DNA from: an uncultured Collinsella sp.
GTDB taxonomy: Bacteria > Actinomycetota > Coriobacteriia > Coriobacteriales > Coriobacteriaceae
Direction: 5' to 3'
Length of the DNA: 26,853 bases
NCBI GenBank assembly: GCA_958346935.1
Contig: CATVTM010000022.1
Location: forward strand, 1 to 26,853
The position numbers and the translations under genes were made by a program. Shown here in pieces: positions 8,148 through 14,918 of this stretch. Position 1 is the first letter of the stretch. Every line of letters begins with the position of its first letter. Under the pieces are notes generated by a model, which saw only the letters and a list, made by a program, of their open reading frames with translations, made no database searches and was not told the DNA's origin.

Positions 8148-9530
8148 CTACGCGGGAAGCCCGCTCAGGCGCTTGGACTCGTGCGCGGCGAGCGCAATGG
8201 AGATGATGCCGGTAATGGCGTCGGCCACCACCAGGGCGATCCACACGCCCTCAACACCCATCATGTTGCCGAGGAGGTACATAAGCGGCACCGAGCAGAT
8301 CACATAGCGAAGCAGGCCCGTAAACGTGGCGACACCCACCTTCTCGACCGCCTGGAAATACATCGACATGGTCATGGCAAGATAGCCCAGGGCAACAGCC
8401 AGGATGACAGTACGCGTGGCGTTGGCGGCAACCTCAACGAGCGCAGGATCGCTGCCGGCAAAGAAGGCGCACACCGGGGTGGCGGCAAGCCAGAGCGCGA
8501 CGGTGACCAGCGCCAGCGTCACAACCTGGTACTTAAGCGTGCAGGAGAGCGTCTCCTTAAGGCGTGCCCAAGCCTTTGCGCCGGCGTTGAAGGCAGCGAT
8601 GGGCTGCAGACCGTAGGAGAAGCACTGGGCAACCATCATGGTAATGTAGAGGATGTAGCCGTTGATCACGCCAAAGGCTGCGATGTAGAGCGAGCCCATG
8701 TCGCCGCCGAGCGAACCCAAAAGCGAGTTGGCAACGGTATTAAAGATAAAGGTCGCACCCTGGACCAGGAAGAACGGGAAGCCGATCTTGAAGATCTGGC
8801 CGCAGATGGCGAGGTCGAGCTTAAGGTCGGCCAGGCTAATCTGGAGCTGGGACTTTTTGCCCCCGATGAACCAGAAGATACCGATGGCCCAGATACCGAT
8901 GGAAAGCCCGTAGTACACGCCGGCGCCCATAACGCCAAACTTGAGCACAAACGTGGAAAGCGCGAGCCAACAGATGGCGACGATGGCCGAAACGGTCATG
9001 AGGTTGGCCTGGATCTGAACCTTCTCGTCCACACGCATCACAGCGGTGATCATCTGGCCAATGACCGTGAGCGGCAGCAGCACGGCGAAGGTGCGCACGC
9101 CGGCAACGGTATCGGCCATGATGTCGGGCGTGGCGCCAAAGAATGTGCAGATGGGCTCGGTAAACACTGCCATCACCACAGCAAGCAGCACACTCACGAT
9201 CGTGGTGAGCCAAAAGCCCTGGCTAAAAGCCTTACTTGCGCCCTTGATGTCGCCGGCACCCAAAAGGTTGCCCACCACGGCGGGCACGCCGGTGCCAAAC
9301 AGGTTGCCAAAGGCCAGGTTGATGTACTCGACCGACATAATGATCGAGACACAGGCCAGGCCGTGGGCACCTAGGCCCCAACCCATCACGAGGCCCTCAA
9401 GGACCACCATGATGATCTGGGCGAGCATGCCCTGGCCGGTGACGATGGTGTACTTACGCACCAGACCGGGAATCGGTTGGGAGGCGAGCTCGCGCTCCTC
9501 CTCCACGGCAGCGGTTACTTCTTCTGCCAT
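8148..9530 (-). CDS. MATE-family multidrug/metabolite efflux transporter
   Basis: A 460-residue integral membrane protein with about twelve hydrophobic helices in two similar halves, the MATE architecture. Family features include an early helix with many small residues (GLGAHGLACVSIIMSVEYINLAFGN split over TM2), the GTGVPAVVGNLLGAGD loop, and the matching QPIAAFNAGAKAW loop in the second half. MATE proteins export organic cations and other metabolites, driven by Na+ or H+. The start is ATG 9530 (MAEEVT), with GGAAAGGGGAG just upstream; an in-frame start 78 bases earlier lacks support. It lies 87 bp downstream of a cytosolic amidohydrolase on the same strand, probably one operon, so it may export a product or substrate of that enzyme. 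That link is inferred. Confidence 0.88.
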   Translation of the reverse strand: MAEEVTAAVEEERELASQPIPGLVRKYTIVTGQGMLAQIIMVVLEGLVMGWGLGAHGLACVSIIMSVEYINLAFGNLFGTGVPAVVGNLLGAGDIKGASKAFSQGFWLTTIVSVLLAVVMAVFTEPICTFFGATPDIMADTVAGVRTFAVLLPLTVIGQMITAVMRVDEKVQIQANLMTVSAIVAICWLALSTFVLKFGVMGAGVYYGLSIGIWAIGIFWFIGGKKSQLQISLADLKLDLAICGQIFKIGFPFFLVQGATFIFNTVANSLLGSLGGDMGSLYIAAFGVINGYILYITMMVAQCFSYGLQPIAAFNAGAKAWARLKETLSCTLKYQVVTLALVTVALWLAATPVCAFFAGSDPALVEVAANATRTVILAVALGYLAMTMSMYFQAVEKVGVATFTGLLRYVICSVPLMYLLGNMMGVEGVWIALVVADAITGIISIALAAHESKRLSGLPA

Positions 9531-9568
9531 TGTTCTCCCCTTTCCTTGAGAGAGTAGTGCTGAATGGA

Positions 9569-9601
9569 TGTCAGGCGGCTGACAACTGGCACCAAGCCGC
9601 C
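9569..9601. other. Two overlapping, mutually exclusive hairpins
   Basis: TGTCAG-GCGG-CTGACA (9569-9584) and GGCGGCT (9574-9580) with AGCCGCC (9595-9601) share bases, so only one can form at a time. They occupy the gap between the amidohydrolase stop and the MATE start. This arrangement can act as a switch or an mRNA processing site, but there is no U-tract. Confidence 0.45.
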
Positions 9602-9617
9602 CAATCAAACGATGGCG

Positions 9618-11246
9618 CTATGCCTCAAAGACCACCTTGCCGGCGATCATCGTGAGGGCTGCGGTAGCCTCGAGCACCTCGGCCGGCTCGCAATCAAAGA
9701 GATTGCGGTCGAGCACGCAGATATCTGCCTGTTTGCCGCACGCGAGCGTGCCGATGCGGTCCTCGGCATGCATGGCGTAGGCGCTGCCATAGGTGTAGGC
9801 GCGCAGAGCCTCGGCCATGGTAATGCGCTCCTGGGGGAACCAGCCCTCAGGGTTGGAACCGTCCTCGAGCATGCGGAAGACCGCGCCGTACACCTCCTCC
9901 ATGGGCTCCAAGCCCACAACGGGGAAGTCACTGCCCAGGTGCACCACGGCTCCGCTGGCAAGCAGGCTATGCAGGGGCCACGAAAGCGCGGCACGCTCGG
10001 GACCCACGGCTTCGTCCTTGGCAAGGTCAGCCATATCGAGCAGCATGTGCCACGGCTGCATGCCGGGGCAGACGCCGAGCTCGGCATAACGCGGCATATC
10101 CTCGGGTTGAACCGTCTCGTTGTGCTCCATGGAGTGGCGACAATCCCGCTTGCCATGCAAGCGCTCGCCCTCCTCAAAGCAATCGAGCACAAAACGCACC
10201 GAGCGATCGCCGATTGCATGGATGCGCGTGTCAACGCCCCATTCCTGCGCCCTCAGGATGGCAGCACGGATGCGCTCCGGCTCCTCCGCGGGCTCACCAC
10301 AGGTGTCGGGTGCGTTGCTATAGGGTTCAAGCATCCAGGCGGTATGGTCGGAGCACACACCATCAAGGAACTGCTTAAAGCCGTGCCACTCCACCTGCGT
10401 ACCCGGGAAGGCGTATTTCTCCTTGATCTGCTCGAGCGTCAAGGACTCGTTTTCGAACAGGTCGGTGTACAGGAACACGCGCAGCGGCAAGTCGCCCTTG
10501 GCATTAAGACCTGCCAACACCGCATACGGGTTTTCCATGCTCACAAACGTAGGATTGACCATGCCGACCGTAGTGATTCCCAGGGCATTGGCGCGCCGGG
10601 CGGTTTTTGCAAACGACGCGTCAACAACCTCGGGCGCTGGATCGTAGACCTCGTCCATAAAGAAGGCGCCGGCGTTGTTGGAAAACACGCCCGTCAGATT
10701 GCCGTCGGCATCCTTAAGGATCTTGCCGCCTGCGGGATCGGGCGTCTGCGAAGTTACTCCCACCTTGTTGATGGCGCAGGTATTGGCACTAAAGGTATGC
10801 AAGTCAACCTGCTGCAGAAATACCGGGCGGTCGGAGATGTACTCATCGATCATCGCGGCCGTGGGCATCTCGGGGACATCCCACTGGAACTGGATAATCT
10901 GGCAGCCCAGAATCCACTCGTTATCGGGATGGTCGGCCGCAAACGCCACGACACGTTCCATCGCCATCTCAAAACTGGTGCAGCCGATGAGGTTGACGGC
11001 AAAATCGGGGTCGGTCATAAACGCGCCCTGGGCAAAATGCGTGTGCGAGTCGATCAGGCCGGGCATGACGAGCTGGTCGCCAAAGTCGCGCACCTCGGTA
11101 TCGGGACCGATAAACGGTGCCAGGTGAGCATCGTCACCGCAGGCAACGATTTTATCGCCCCGCACGGCAACGCCGCCCTTAAACGGCTCGAGCCCATCGC
11201 CGGTAAAGACGGCGTCGCTCTTGATAACTACATCAGCCTTGTCCAT
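9618..11246 (-). CDS. Cytosolic YtcJ-like amidohydrolase (Amidohydro_3)
   Basis: A 542-residue metal-dependent amidohydrolase without a signal peptide, so cytosolic. Metal-site motifs: DSHTH (66-70), RIHAIGDRS in the middle, HSMEH further on, and LGSDFPV near the C-terminus with the conserved Asp. This is the YtcJ/NfdA-like branch; known members hydrolyse N-substituted formamides or related amides. The substrate here is unknown. ATG 11246 is chosen because GAGGAGG stands just upstream; an in-frame start 30 bases earlier overlaps that site. It belongs to the same family as the exported enzyme at 169-1971 but lacks the Tat leader. It is followed by a MATE transporter (87 bp) and preceded on the same strand by a membrane LuxR regulator (315 bp). 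The gap to the regulator contains helically phased TAAA repeats that could be its operator. Confidence 0.87.
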   Translation of the reverse strand: MDKADVVIKSDAVFTGDGLEPFKGGVAVRGDKIVACGDDAHLAPFIGPDTEVRDFGDQLVMPGLIDSHTHFAQGAFMTDPDFAVNLIGCTSFEMAMERVVAFAADHPDNEWILGCQIIQFQWDVPEMPTAAMIDEYISDRPVFLQQVDLHTFSANTCAINKVGVTSQTPDPAGGKILKDADGNLTGVFSNNAGAFFMDEVYDPAPEVVDASFAKTARRANALGITTVGMVNPTFVSMENPYAVLAGLNAKGDLPLRVFLYTDLFENESLTLEQIKEKYAFPGTQVEWHGFKQFLDGVCSDHTAWMLEPYSNAPDTCGEPAEEPERIRAAILRAQEWGVDTRIHAIGDRSVRFVLDCFEEGERLHGKRDCRHSMEHNETVQPEDMPRYAELGVCPGMQPWHMLLDMADLAKDEAVGPERAALSWPLHSLLASGAVVHLGSDFPVVGLEPMEEVYGAVFRMLEDGSNPEGWFPQERITMAEALRAYTYGSAYAMHAEDRIGTLACGKQADICVLDRNLFDCEPAEVLEATAALTMIAGKVVFEA

Positions 11247-11443
11247 GTGAGCCTCCTCAGGCATCTTTGGTTGCAACGCGGACGCACCGCCCGCGTGGGC
11301 ACTCGGTTGGGAGCGTAGCGCTCCCGCATCGGCGCGTGCCTACAAGCCGTGCTCGGACGTCTGTCCCACGTCCGCGGCTTCGCGCTACACCCATTGATAC
11401 ACAGGGGCAAATCCGTGCCAAGGCCAGGGACCGCAAACGGTCA

Positions 11444-11478
11444 GTTTAAGCAGGTTTACACGCTTTACCTGCAGGTTT
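11444..11478. promoter_or_regulatory. Helically phased TTTA/TAAA repeats, candidate LuxR operator
   Basis: TTTA occurs at 11445, 11455, 11464 and 11475, about one helical turn apart; three copies are GTTTA. An inverted repeat GCAGGT-N11-ACCTGC (11450-11472) lies within. The cluster is about 200 bp upstream of the amidohydrolase and downstream of the membrane LuxR gene. Similar GTTTA elements occur at the other membrane LuxR loci. Nothing else in the 315-bp gap 11247-11561 can be assigned. Confidence 0.45.
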
Positions 11479-11561
11479 ATTGTCTGAGATTATTACCGCT
11501 TCATTACGCCCAACGGTGTGGCCGCCCACACAGCAAGACCCGCATGCGAGGAAGAATGAGG

Positions 11562-12554
11562 CTAGGAACGCCAAAAGGTATCTATAAGGTCATCTCGGTT
11601 GGAGACGCCGCTTTTAACGTAGATGCGATGCAAGTGTGCCTTGACCGTGCCAGGGCTGATGACCAACTCGCTGGCGATGTTTTGGGCGTCGTTGCCCTTC
11701 AGCACCAGCGTGAGCACCTCCTGCTCGCGCCGTGACAGCTTATGGGCGTCGGCATAAATCACCACACGCGATGCGAGATCGTCCTCAGAGCTTGCGCTCT
11801 CGGCTGCCACGTCCTCATCGGCACGCGGATGACGGGCATACACACGCAGGATATGGCTAAACTGGCAAAAAAGCTGAGCCGCGCATACCACGAGCAGCAC
11901 GTTTTCGGAGATATTGCGCTCGGACAGATACCACAAAAAGAGGCCGATGACGGGGTTTTGGGAGTCGGGGCGGCAGAACAAGATCATGTAGGTGTCCTCG
12001 GCGATCACGCAAAACACAAGAACGAAGGCCACCTTCCAAAAGAGCTTTGAGCGGTCGAGGTCGAGTTTCTCAACACGCGTTGCTCTGTACCGGTAATGCC
12101 AGGCGGCATAGGCAAGACATCCTACATTACCCAGGTCACGCGTGAGCCAAAAGAGATACTGCTGCACCTCTCCGGCAGCGCCGCTGCGAGGCACCAGCAG
12201 CAATTGCAAGATTGAAAACGGCACGATAGCGAGTCCGAGCATGCGCGACGTCGGTCTTTTGCGCAAGCGCGCAAACATCCATAGCACCGCGCAGGCATAG
12301 ATGGCAATACCAAGCACGCAGCGCAGCAAGGGGTGCTGCAGCGGCTCGCTAAAGGTAACGGCGTAGTCGTATTTGAGCCGATTGTACTCGTCAAAAAAGA
12401 TGACCGACATATCGAGCATATAGAGCAAAAAACCCGCCGCGGCCACGAGGCTGTCGCGACGGCGCGTCATGAGCCAAACCACCAATGCCACGGCACTGGT
12501 CACCAGAGCCACACCCATGATAATCGTGGTGTAGATATAGAACGCGAAACTCAT
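11562..12554 (-). CDS. Membrane-bound LuxR-family transcriptional regulator
   Basis: A 330-residue one-component regulator with about seven hydrophobic segments in residues 1-235 and a LuxR/GerE helix-turn-helix at 272-330 (LSRREQEVLTLVLKG, then GTVKAHLHRIYVKSGV). It shares FFDEY (53-57), an ED pair (186-187) and SERNISEN (211-218) with the other membrane LuxR proteins here, which points to a common sensory fold in the membrane. A linker of about 30 acidic residues (near 240-265) joins the membrane and DNA-binding parts. ATG 12554 follows GGGGAGG with 6-base spacing. Downstream on the same strand are the cytosolic amidohydrolase and MATE genes; upstream and divergent is a small ORF whose leader holds a TAAACG/CGTTTA palindrome. 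Either could be its target. The ligand is unknown. Confidence 0.86.
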   Translation of the reverse strand: MSFAFYIYTTIIMGVALVTSAVALVVWLMTRRRDSLVAAAGFLLYMLDMSVIFFDEYNRLKYDYAVTFSEPLQHPLLRCVLGIAIYACAVLWMFARLRKRPTSRMLGLAIVPFSILQLLLVPRSGAAGEVQQYLFWLTRDLGNVGCLAYAAWHYRYRATRVEKLDLDRSKLFWKVAFVLVFCVIAEDTYMILFCRPDSQNPVIGLFLWYLSERNISENVLLVVCAAQLFCQFSHILRVYARHPRADEDVAAESASSEDDLASRVVIYADAHKLSRREQEVLTLVLKGNDAQNIASELVISPGTVKAHLHRIYVKSGVSNRDDLIDTFWRS

Positions 12555-12587
12555 GCCCGCCTCCCCTGTCTAGATGCTGTGAGGATG

Positions 12588-12617
12588 TTGACAGATTCTT
12601 TGCCGCAAGATTAGACT
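12588..12617 (+). promoter_or_regulatory. Promoter for the small ORF at 12683
   Basis: A consensus -35 TTGACA (12588-12593) is followed after 18 bp by TAGACT (12612-12617), which matches four of six -10 bases. It points rightward toward the small ORF and begins 34 bp from the start of the divergent membrane LuxR gene. Confidence 0.5.
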
Positions 12618-12624
12618 CACCGAT

Positions 12625-12644
12625 TAAACGTACTGTATCGTTTA
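12625..12644. promoter_or_regulatory. Palindromic operator candidate TAAACG-N8-CGTTTA
   Basis: A perfect inverted repeat with 6-base arms and an 8-base spacer (TACTGTAT), beginning about where transcription from the TTGACA promoter would start. The half-site CGTTTA resembles the GTTTA elements near 11.45 and 19.22 kb. LuxR-type proteins bind dyads of this size, so the neighbouring regulator is a candidate ligand. Confidence 0.5.
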
Positions 12645-12682
12645 GAAAAACAAGCTGTGTCTCACCGATGAAAGGAGATGCC

Positions 12683-12874
12683 ATGACACCGATCGCTCCG
12701 CTCAAGATGCTCGTCGCGCCCGCCGCCAAGGCCATCACCCGACTCGGTTCTTCCATGACCTACGACAATGTCCCCTGCGCCGTTGAGGCGCGTTCGGACA
12801 GCTGCCCCTACCTGGGCCACGTCCCCTACTTTGCACCCAAGCTCGCATCTGATCCCGAGCAGCGTGAGCAGTAA
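12683..12874 (+). CDS. Small protein of unknown function (63 aa)
   Basis: I do not recognise this ORF. The evidence that it is real is its signals: a TTGACA promoter about 90 bp upstream, a palindrome in the leader and an AAAGGAGA binding site three bases before the ATG's context. The predicted peptide has a mildly hydrophobic, basic N-terminal third (PLKMLVAPAAKAITRL), then a section with two cysteines and aromatic residues (CAVEARSDSCPYLGHVPYF), then a polar end. There is no transmembrane helix or signal peptide. It is divergent from a membrane LuxR gene and convergent with an antiporter gene whose stop lies 35 bp away. It could be a small regulatory or metal-binding protein, but nothing proves a function. 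Confidence 0.5.
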   Translation: MTPIAPLKMLVAPAAKAITRLGSSMTYDNVPCAVEARSDSCPYLGHVPYFAPKLASDPEQREQ

Positions 12875-12909
12875 TCCAAGATGCATCTAGCACCGCACAA
12901 CTCGCGGCG

Positions 12910-14319
12910 CTACTGTTTTGGTGCAAAGCGACCTGTCCCCCTTGCGCCAACGCCGGGATTGTCGATGCTGCGGCCGCGGCGCGATATGAGGCGCGAAACC
13001 TCGCCCAGCAACACGCCGATCACCACACCCATGAGGATCGGCAACTTTGACATCTCGGCGGGCGAGCTGTTAAGCGGCACGATTGTCGCAACAATCGAAA
13101 GCACGAGTTCTACCACCGGCACCGCAAGCGCTACCGCAAGCACCTTGCCCTCGAAGGGCGCGCGAAACACACGCGGGCGGTCGTCGTATTTACGCAGGCG
13201 CCAAAACGCCGGGAACATCGGGATATAGCTCATGAGCAGAAAGACGACGTTCATCGAGAAGAAGACCCAAAAGACGTCGGAACCTTCACCCAGCGGAATC
13301 TGAAGTAGCAGCACCAAGCTGGCAAAACAACCGTTAATGAGTGCCGAGCCGTTGGGCATGCCGGTCTTCTTGGACACCAGCGCAAAGGGACGCGGCATGT
13401 TGCCATGGCGCGCGGCATAGCTCGCCACGTTGTTGACGCCAAAGCTCCAACAGATCATGTTGGCAAACAGCGTTACCAGAAAGGCCACGCCCACGACCAT
13501 CGTCAGCGGGTGAGCGCGCCCCACCATGGCGGCAACCGCGTCCACAATGCCCGAATCGAGTGAAAGCTGCTCGGTGGGAACCGCGGCTCCAATACCGATG
13601 CCACAGATAATGTAGATCGCCGCGATGGCAACGCCACCGGCGATAACCGCCTTGGGGATATCGCTCGATGGGTTCTTCATCGTGCTGGCAAAGGTCGCGA
13701 CCACCTCAAAGCCCATAAAGTTGAATAGGATGATTGAAAGATACGTCAGTGAGTTAGTGTCTCCCAGATCGGGGACAAATGTCTTAAACGACATATCGTT
13801 GGCAAAGCCGTTGTTGCAGGCAAACCAGATGCCGATGATTCCCACCACGGCGGTAATGAGCACCTTGATGACGGCGCCGCCATCCATGACCCAATCGGCC
13901 TCGGCCACCGGCTGCATTGCCATGACCGTGACGCCCCACACAAAGGCAAGCTCGATGGCAATTCGGACCCCAAGCGAAAATTCGATGCCCCATACCGCAT
14001 TGATGACACTGGGGAACATGCAGGCGATACTTGCCACCCACAGTGGAAAGTTGACCCAATAGCACCAGGAGCAGCGGGCGCCCCAACGGTCGCCCAAGCC
14101 CAGGCGAACCCAATCGTACAGGCCGCCCTCGGAATCGAACGCCGTACCGAGCTCGGCCACCACCAGGCCATAGGGAAGCAAAAACGTAATGATGAGGAAG
14201 ATCCACCAGAAGAACTGCACGTTACCCATGGCAGATGCCGGAGCGGCCGCCTCGATGGTAAAGACAACGCAGATAACCGAGAGGATGACCTCGAACAGGG
14301 AGAACTTTTTACCTGCCAC
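12910..14319 (-). CDS. APC-family antiporter, probable agmatine/putrescine exchanger (second copy)
   Basis: A 469-residue amino acid-polyamine-organocation (APC) permease with about twelve membrane helices. The first helix region (TIEAAAPASAMGN) and FNFMGFEVVATFAS in TM6 match the substrate-binding unwound helices of this fold. It is clearly paralogous to the antiporter at 16411-17850 along its whole length (shared QFFWWIFLI, LPYG.VVAELGT, FGVN.VA.YAA.HGNMP). Its position after agmatine genes suggests agmatine-putrescine exchange, but glutamate/GABA or another pair is possible. The start is GTG at 14317-14319 with AGGGGGAG 7 bases upstream. A leader ORF overlaps this start and a terminator hairpin lies directly before the binding site, so expression is probably attenuated or translationally coupled. 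Confidence 0.85.
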   Translation of the reverse strand: MAGKKFSLFEVILSVICVVFTIEAAAPASAMGNVQFFWWIFLIITFLLPYGLVVAELGTAFDSEGGLYDWVRLGLGDRWGARCSWCYWVNFPLWVASIACMFPSVINAVWGIEFSLGVRIAIELAFVWGVTVMAMQPVAEADWVMDGGAVIKVLITAVVGIIGIWFACNNGFANDMSFKTFVPDLGDTNSLTYLSIILFNFMGFEVVATFASTMKNPSSDIPKAVIAGGVAIAAIYIICGIGIGAAVPTEQLSLDSGIVDAVAAMVGRAHPLTMVVGVAFLVTLFANMICWSFGVNNVASYAARHGNMPRPFALVSKKTGMPNGSALINGCFASLVLLLQIPLGEGSDVFWVFFSMNVVFLLMSYIPMFPAFWRLRKYDDRPRVFRAPFEGKVLAVALAVPVVELVLSIVATIVPLNSSPAEMSKLPILMGVVIGVLLGEVSRLISRRGRSIDNPGVGARGTGRFAPKQ

Positions 14320-14491
14320 GACACGCTCCCCCTACAGCAAAAAGGATGGCATCTGTACCGAAGGCGCAGCCCAAGGTAGGGTTGCAGGCCGCGTCACCGG
14401 TGCAGGTGCCATCCCAAAGAGAAGAGAGGATGCAATTGTTGGACCAACGCTCGCGGAACAGGCGCGTGTAGATAACGATACGCTGGTACAT
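14309..14491 (-). CDS. Putative leader ORF (60 aa) coupled to the second antiporter
   Basis: An unrecognised 60-codon ORF. ATG 14491 follows GGAG with 5-base spacing. The frame runs through the whole terminator stem at 14344-14414 and stops at 14309, inside the first codons of the antiporter, overlapping it by 11 bases. That layout is typical of translational coupling. The N-terminal part is basic (YTRLFRER, three arginines in six residues); the rest has five cysteines and is weakly hydrophobic. A ribosome on this ORF would melt the terminator and end beside the antiporter start, so it could be a sensor like the speFL leader of speF-potE. That role is inferred; the ORF may also be chance. Confidence 0.4.
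   Translation of the reverse strand: MYQRIVIYTRLFRERWSNNCILSSLWDGTCTGDAACNPTLGCAFGTDAILFAVGGACRGR
14339..14414 (-). terminator. Attenuator-like terminator just upstream of the second antiporter
   Basis: Arms 14344-14359 and 14399-14414 pair over 16 positions; two of these are G-U on the plus-strand RNA and C-A mismatches on the minus. An inner stem (GCAGCCC/GGGTTGC) lies within. On the minus strand TTTTT follows at once (14343-14339), just before the antiporter's AGGGGGAG. Transcripts entering the antiporter gene from upstream must pass it, so it looks like an attenuator. The wobble pattern favours a plus-strand structure; the U-tract favours minus. Confidence 0.55.
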
Positions 14492-14504
14492 AGATACTCC
14501 GATC

Positions 14505-14526
14505 AAAACGGCCGCGATTGCGACCG
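14505..14526 (-). terminator. Terminator-like hairpin before the leader ORF
   Basis: On the minus strand CGGTCGC-AATC-GCGGCCG (seven pairs, one G-U, tetraloop) is followed by TTTT. It lies 14 bp upstream of the leader ORF ATG and may end part of the upstream operon transcript. Confidence 0.55.
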
Positions 14527-14546
14527 GAATCTTTTGGCAATTGAAG

Positions 14547-14615
14547 ACGCGTCTGACCTGGGATATTCAAGCGAACAATTGGCCTAACCCGCAATAAATC
14601 CCAGATCAGACGCGT
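14547..14615 (-). other. Long-stem RNA element in the operon spacer
   Basis: Arms 14547-14564 and 14598-14615 pair over 18 positions (ACGCGTCTGA-Y-CTGGGAT). The single difference is a G-U pair on the minus-strand RNA but a C-A mismatch on the plus. ATTGA/TCAAT adds a further outer stem. The loop is 33 nt. The wobble direction supports an RNA structure in the minus-strand transcript, between the deiminase and the second antiporter. Confidence 0.55.
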
Positions 14616-14631
14616 ACTCAATCAAAGAGGC

Positions 14632-14663
14632 GGGCACTCCGAAGTGGAGGCAACGGAGTGCCC
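14632..14663. repeat. Perfect 10-bp inverted repeat
   Basis: GGGCACTCCG (14632-14641) and CGGAGTGCCC (14654-14663) pair perfectly with a 12-nt loop. It is one of a chain of hairpins in the 600-bp spacer. No U-tract follows on either strand. Confidence 0.6.
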
Positions 14664-14664
14664 A

Positions 14665-14758
14665 AAGAAAAACCCAGCCGACCAAGACATCGAATAAACC
14701 GACCATCAATGCCCCGAGATGGTCCGATTCACCGACCGTCCGATTGATCGGCTGGGTT
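14665..14758 (-). terminator. Terminator-like structure after the operon deiminase
   Basis: AACCCAGCCGA (14671-14681) and TCGGCTGGGTT (14748-14758) pair over 11 bp around an inner GACCATC/GATGGTC hairpin. On the minus strand it ends in TTTTTCTTT. It may terminate most aguBDA transcripts, although the enclosed 66 bases are long for a simple terminator. A variant of the same arm recurs at 14805-14824. Confidence 0.45.
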
Positions 14759-14783
14759 CCCGAAGCATCACGGCTCAGGAAGC

Positions 14784-14900
14784 CAGACGATTAAGCGTCT
14801 GCGTGATTGGCTGGGTTTCCGAGGTGCGGCAGATTGCCCTGAAAGAGGAGGGCATAGACCTTAAGGGTCATGCCCGACGATTGAAGGGCAAGGTGCCGTG
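14784..14900. repeat. Cluster of short tandem hairpins
   Basis: Just past the deiminase stop lie CAGACG-N6-CGTCTG (14784-14801), GCCCT/AGGGC, GACC/GGTC and GCCC/GGGC hairpins in a row. Variants of TCAATCGTC or TTAATCGTC recur in the loops on the minus strand. The ordered arrangement suggests a structured 3-prime region of the deiminase mRNA. No known RNA family is recognised. Confidence 0.4.
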
Positions 14901-14918
14901 CCTCGGGAAGACAGACAA

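Noticed and set aside
14344..14414. Resemblance to bacterial SRP RNA (GAAGG, GCAGCC, AAGG order).
   Set aside because: The conserved GGUCAGG half and the GGAA apical loop are missing, and the hairpin is explained better as an attenuator.
14309..14491. Cysteine-rich leader ORF as a lanthipeptide or bacteriocin precursor.
   Set aside because: No modification enzyme or protease gene is near and no leader motif is visible; overlap with the antiporter start points to coupling.
14320..14500. T-box leader upstream of the second antiporter.
   Set aside because: A TGGCACC occurs, but the AGGGTGG-ACCGCG box, specifier loop and AGTA bulge are not found.
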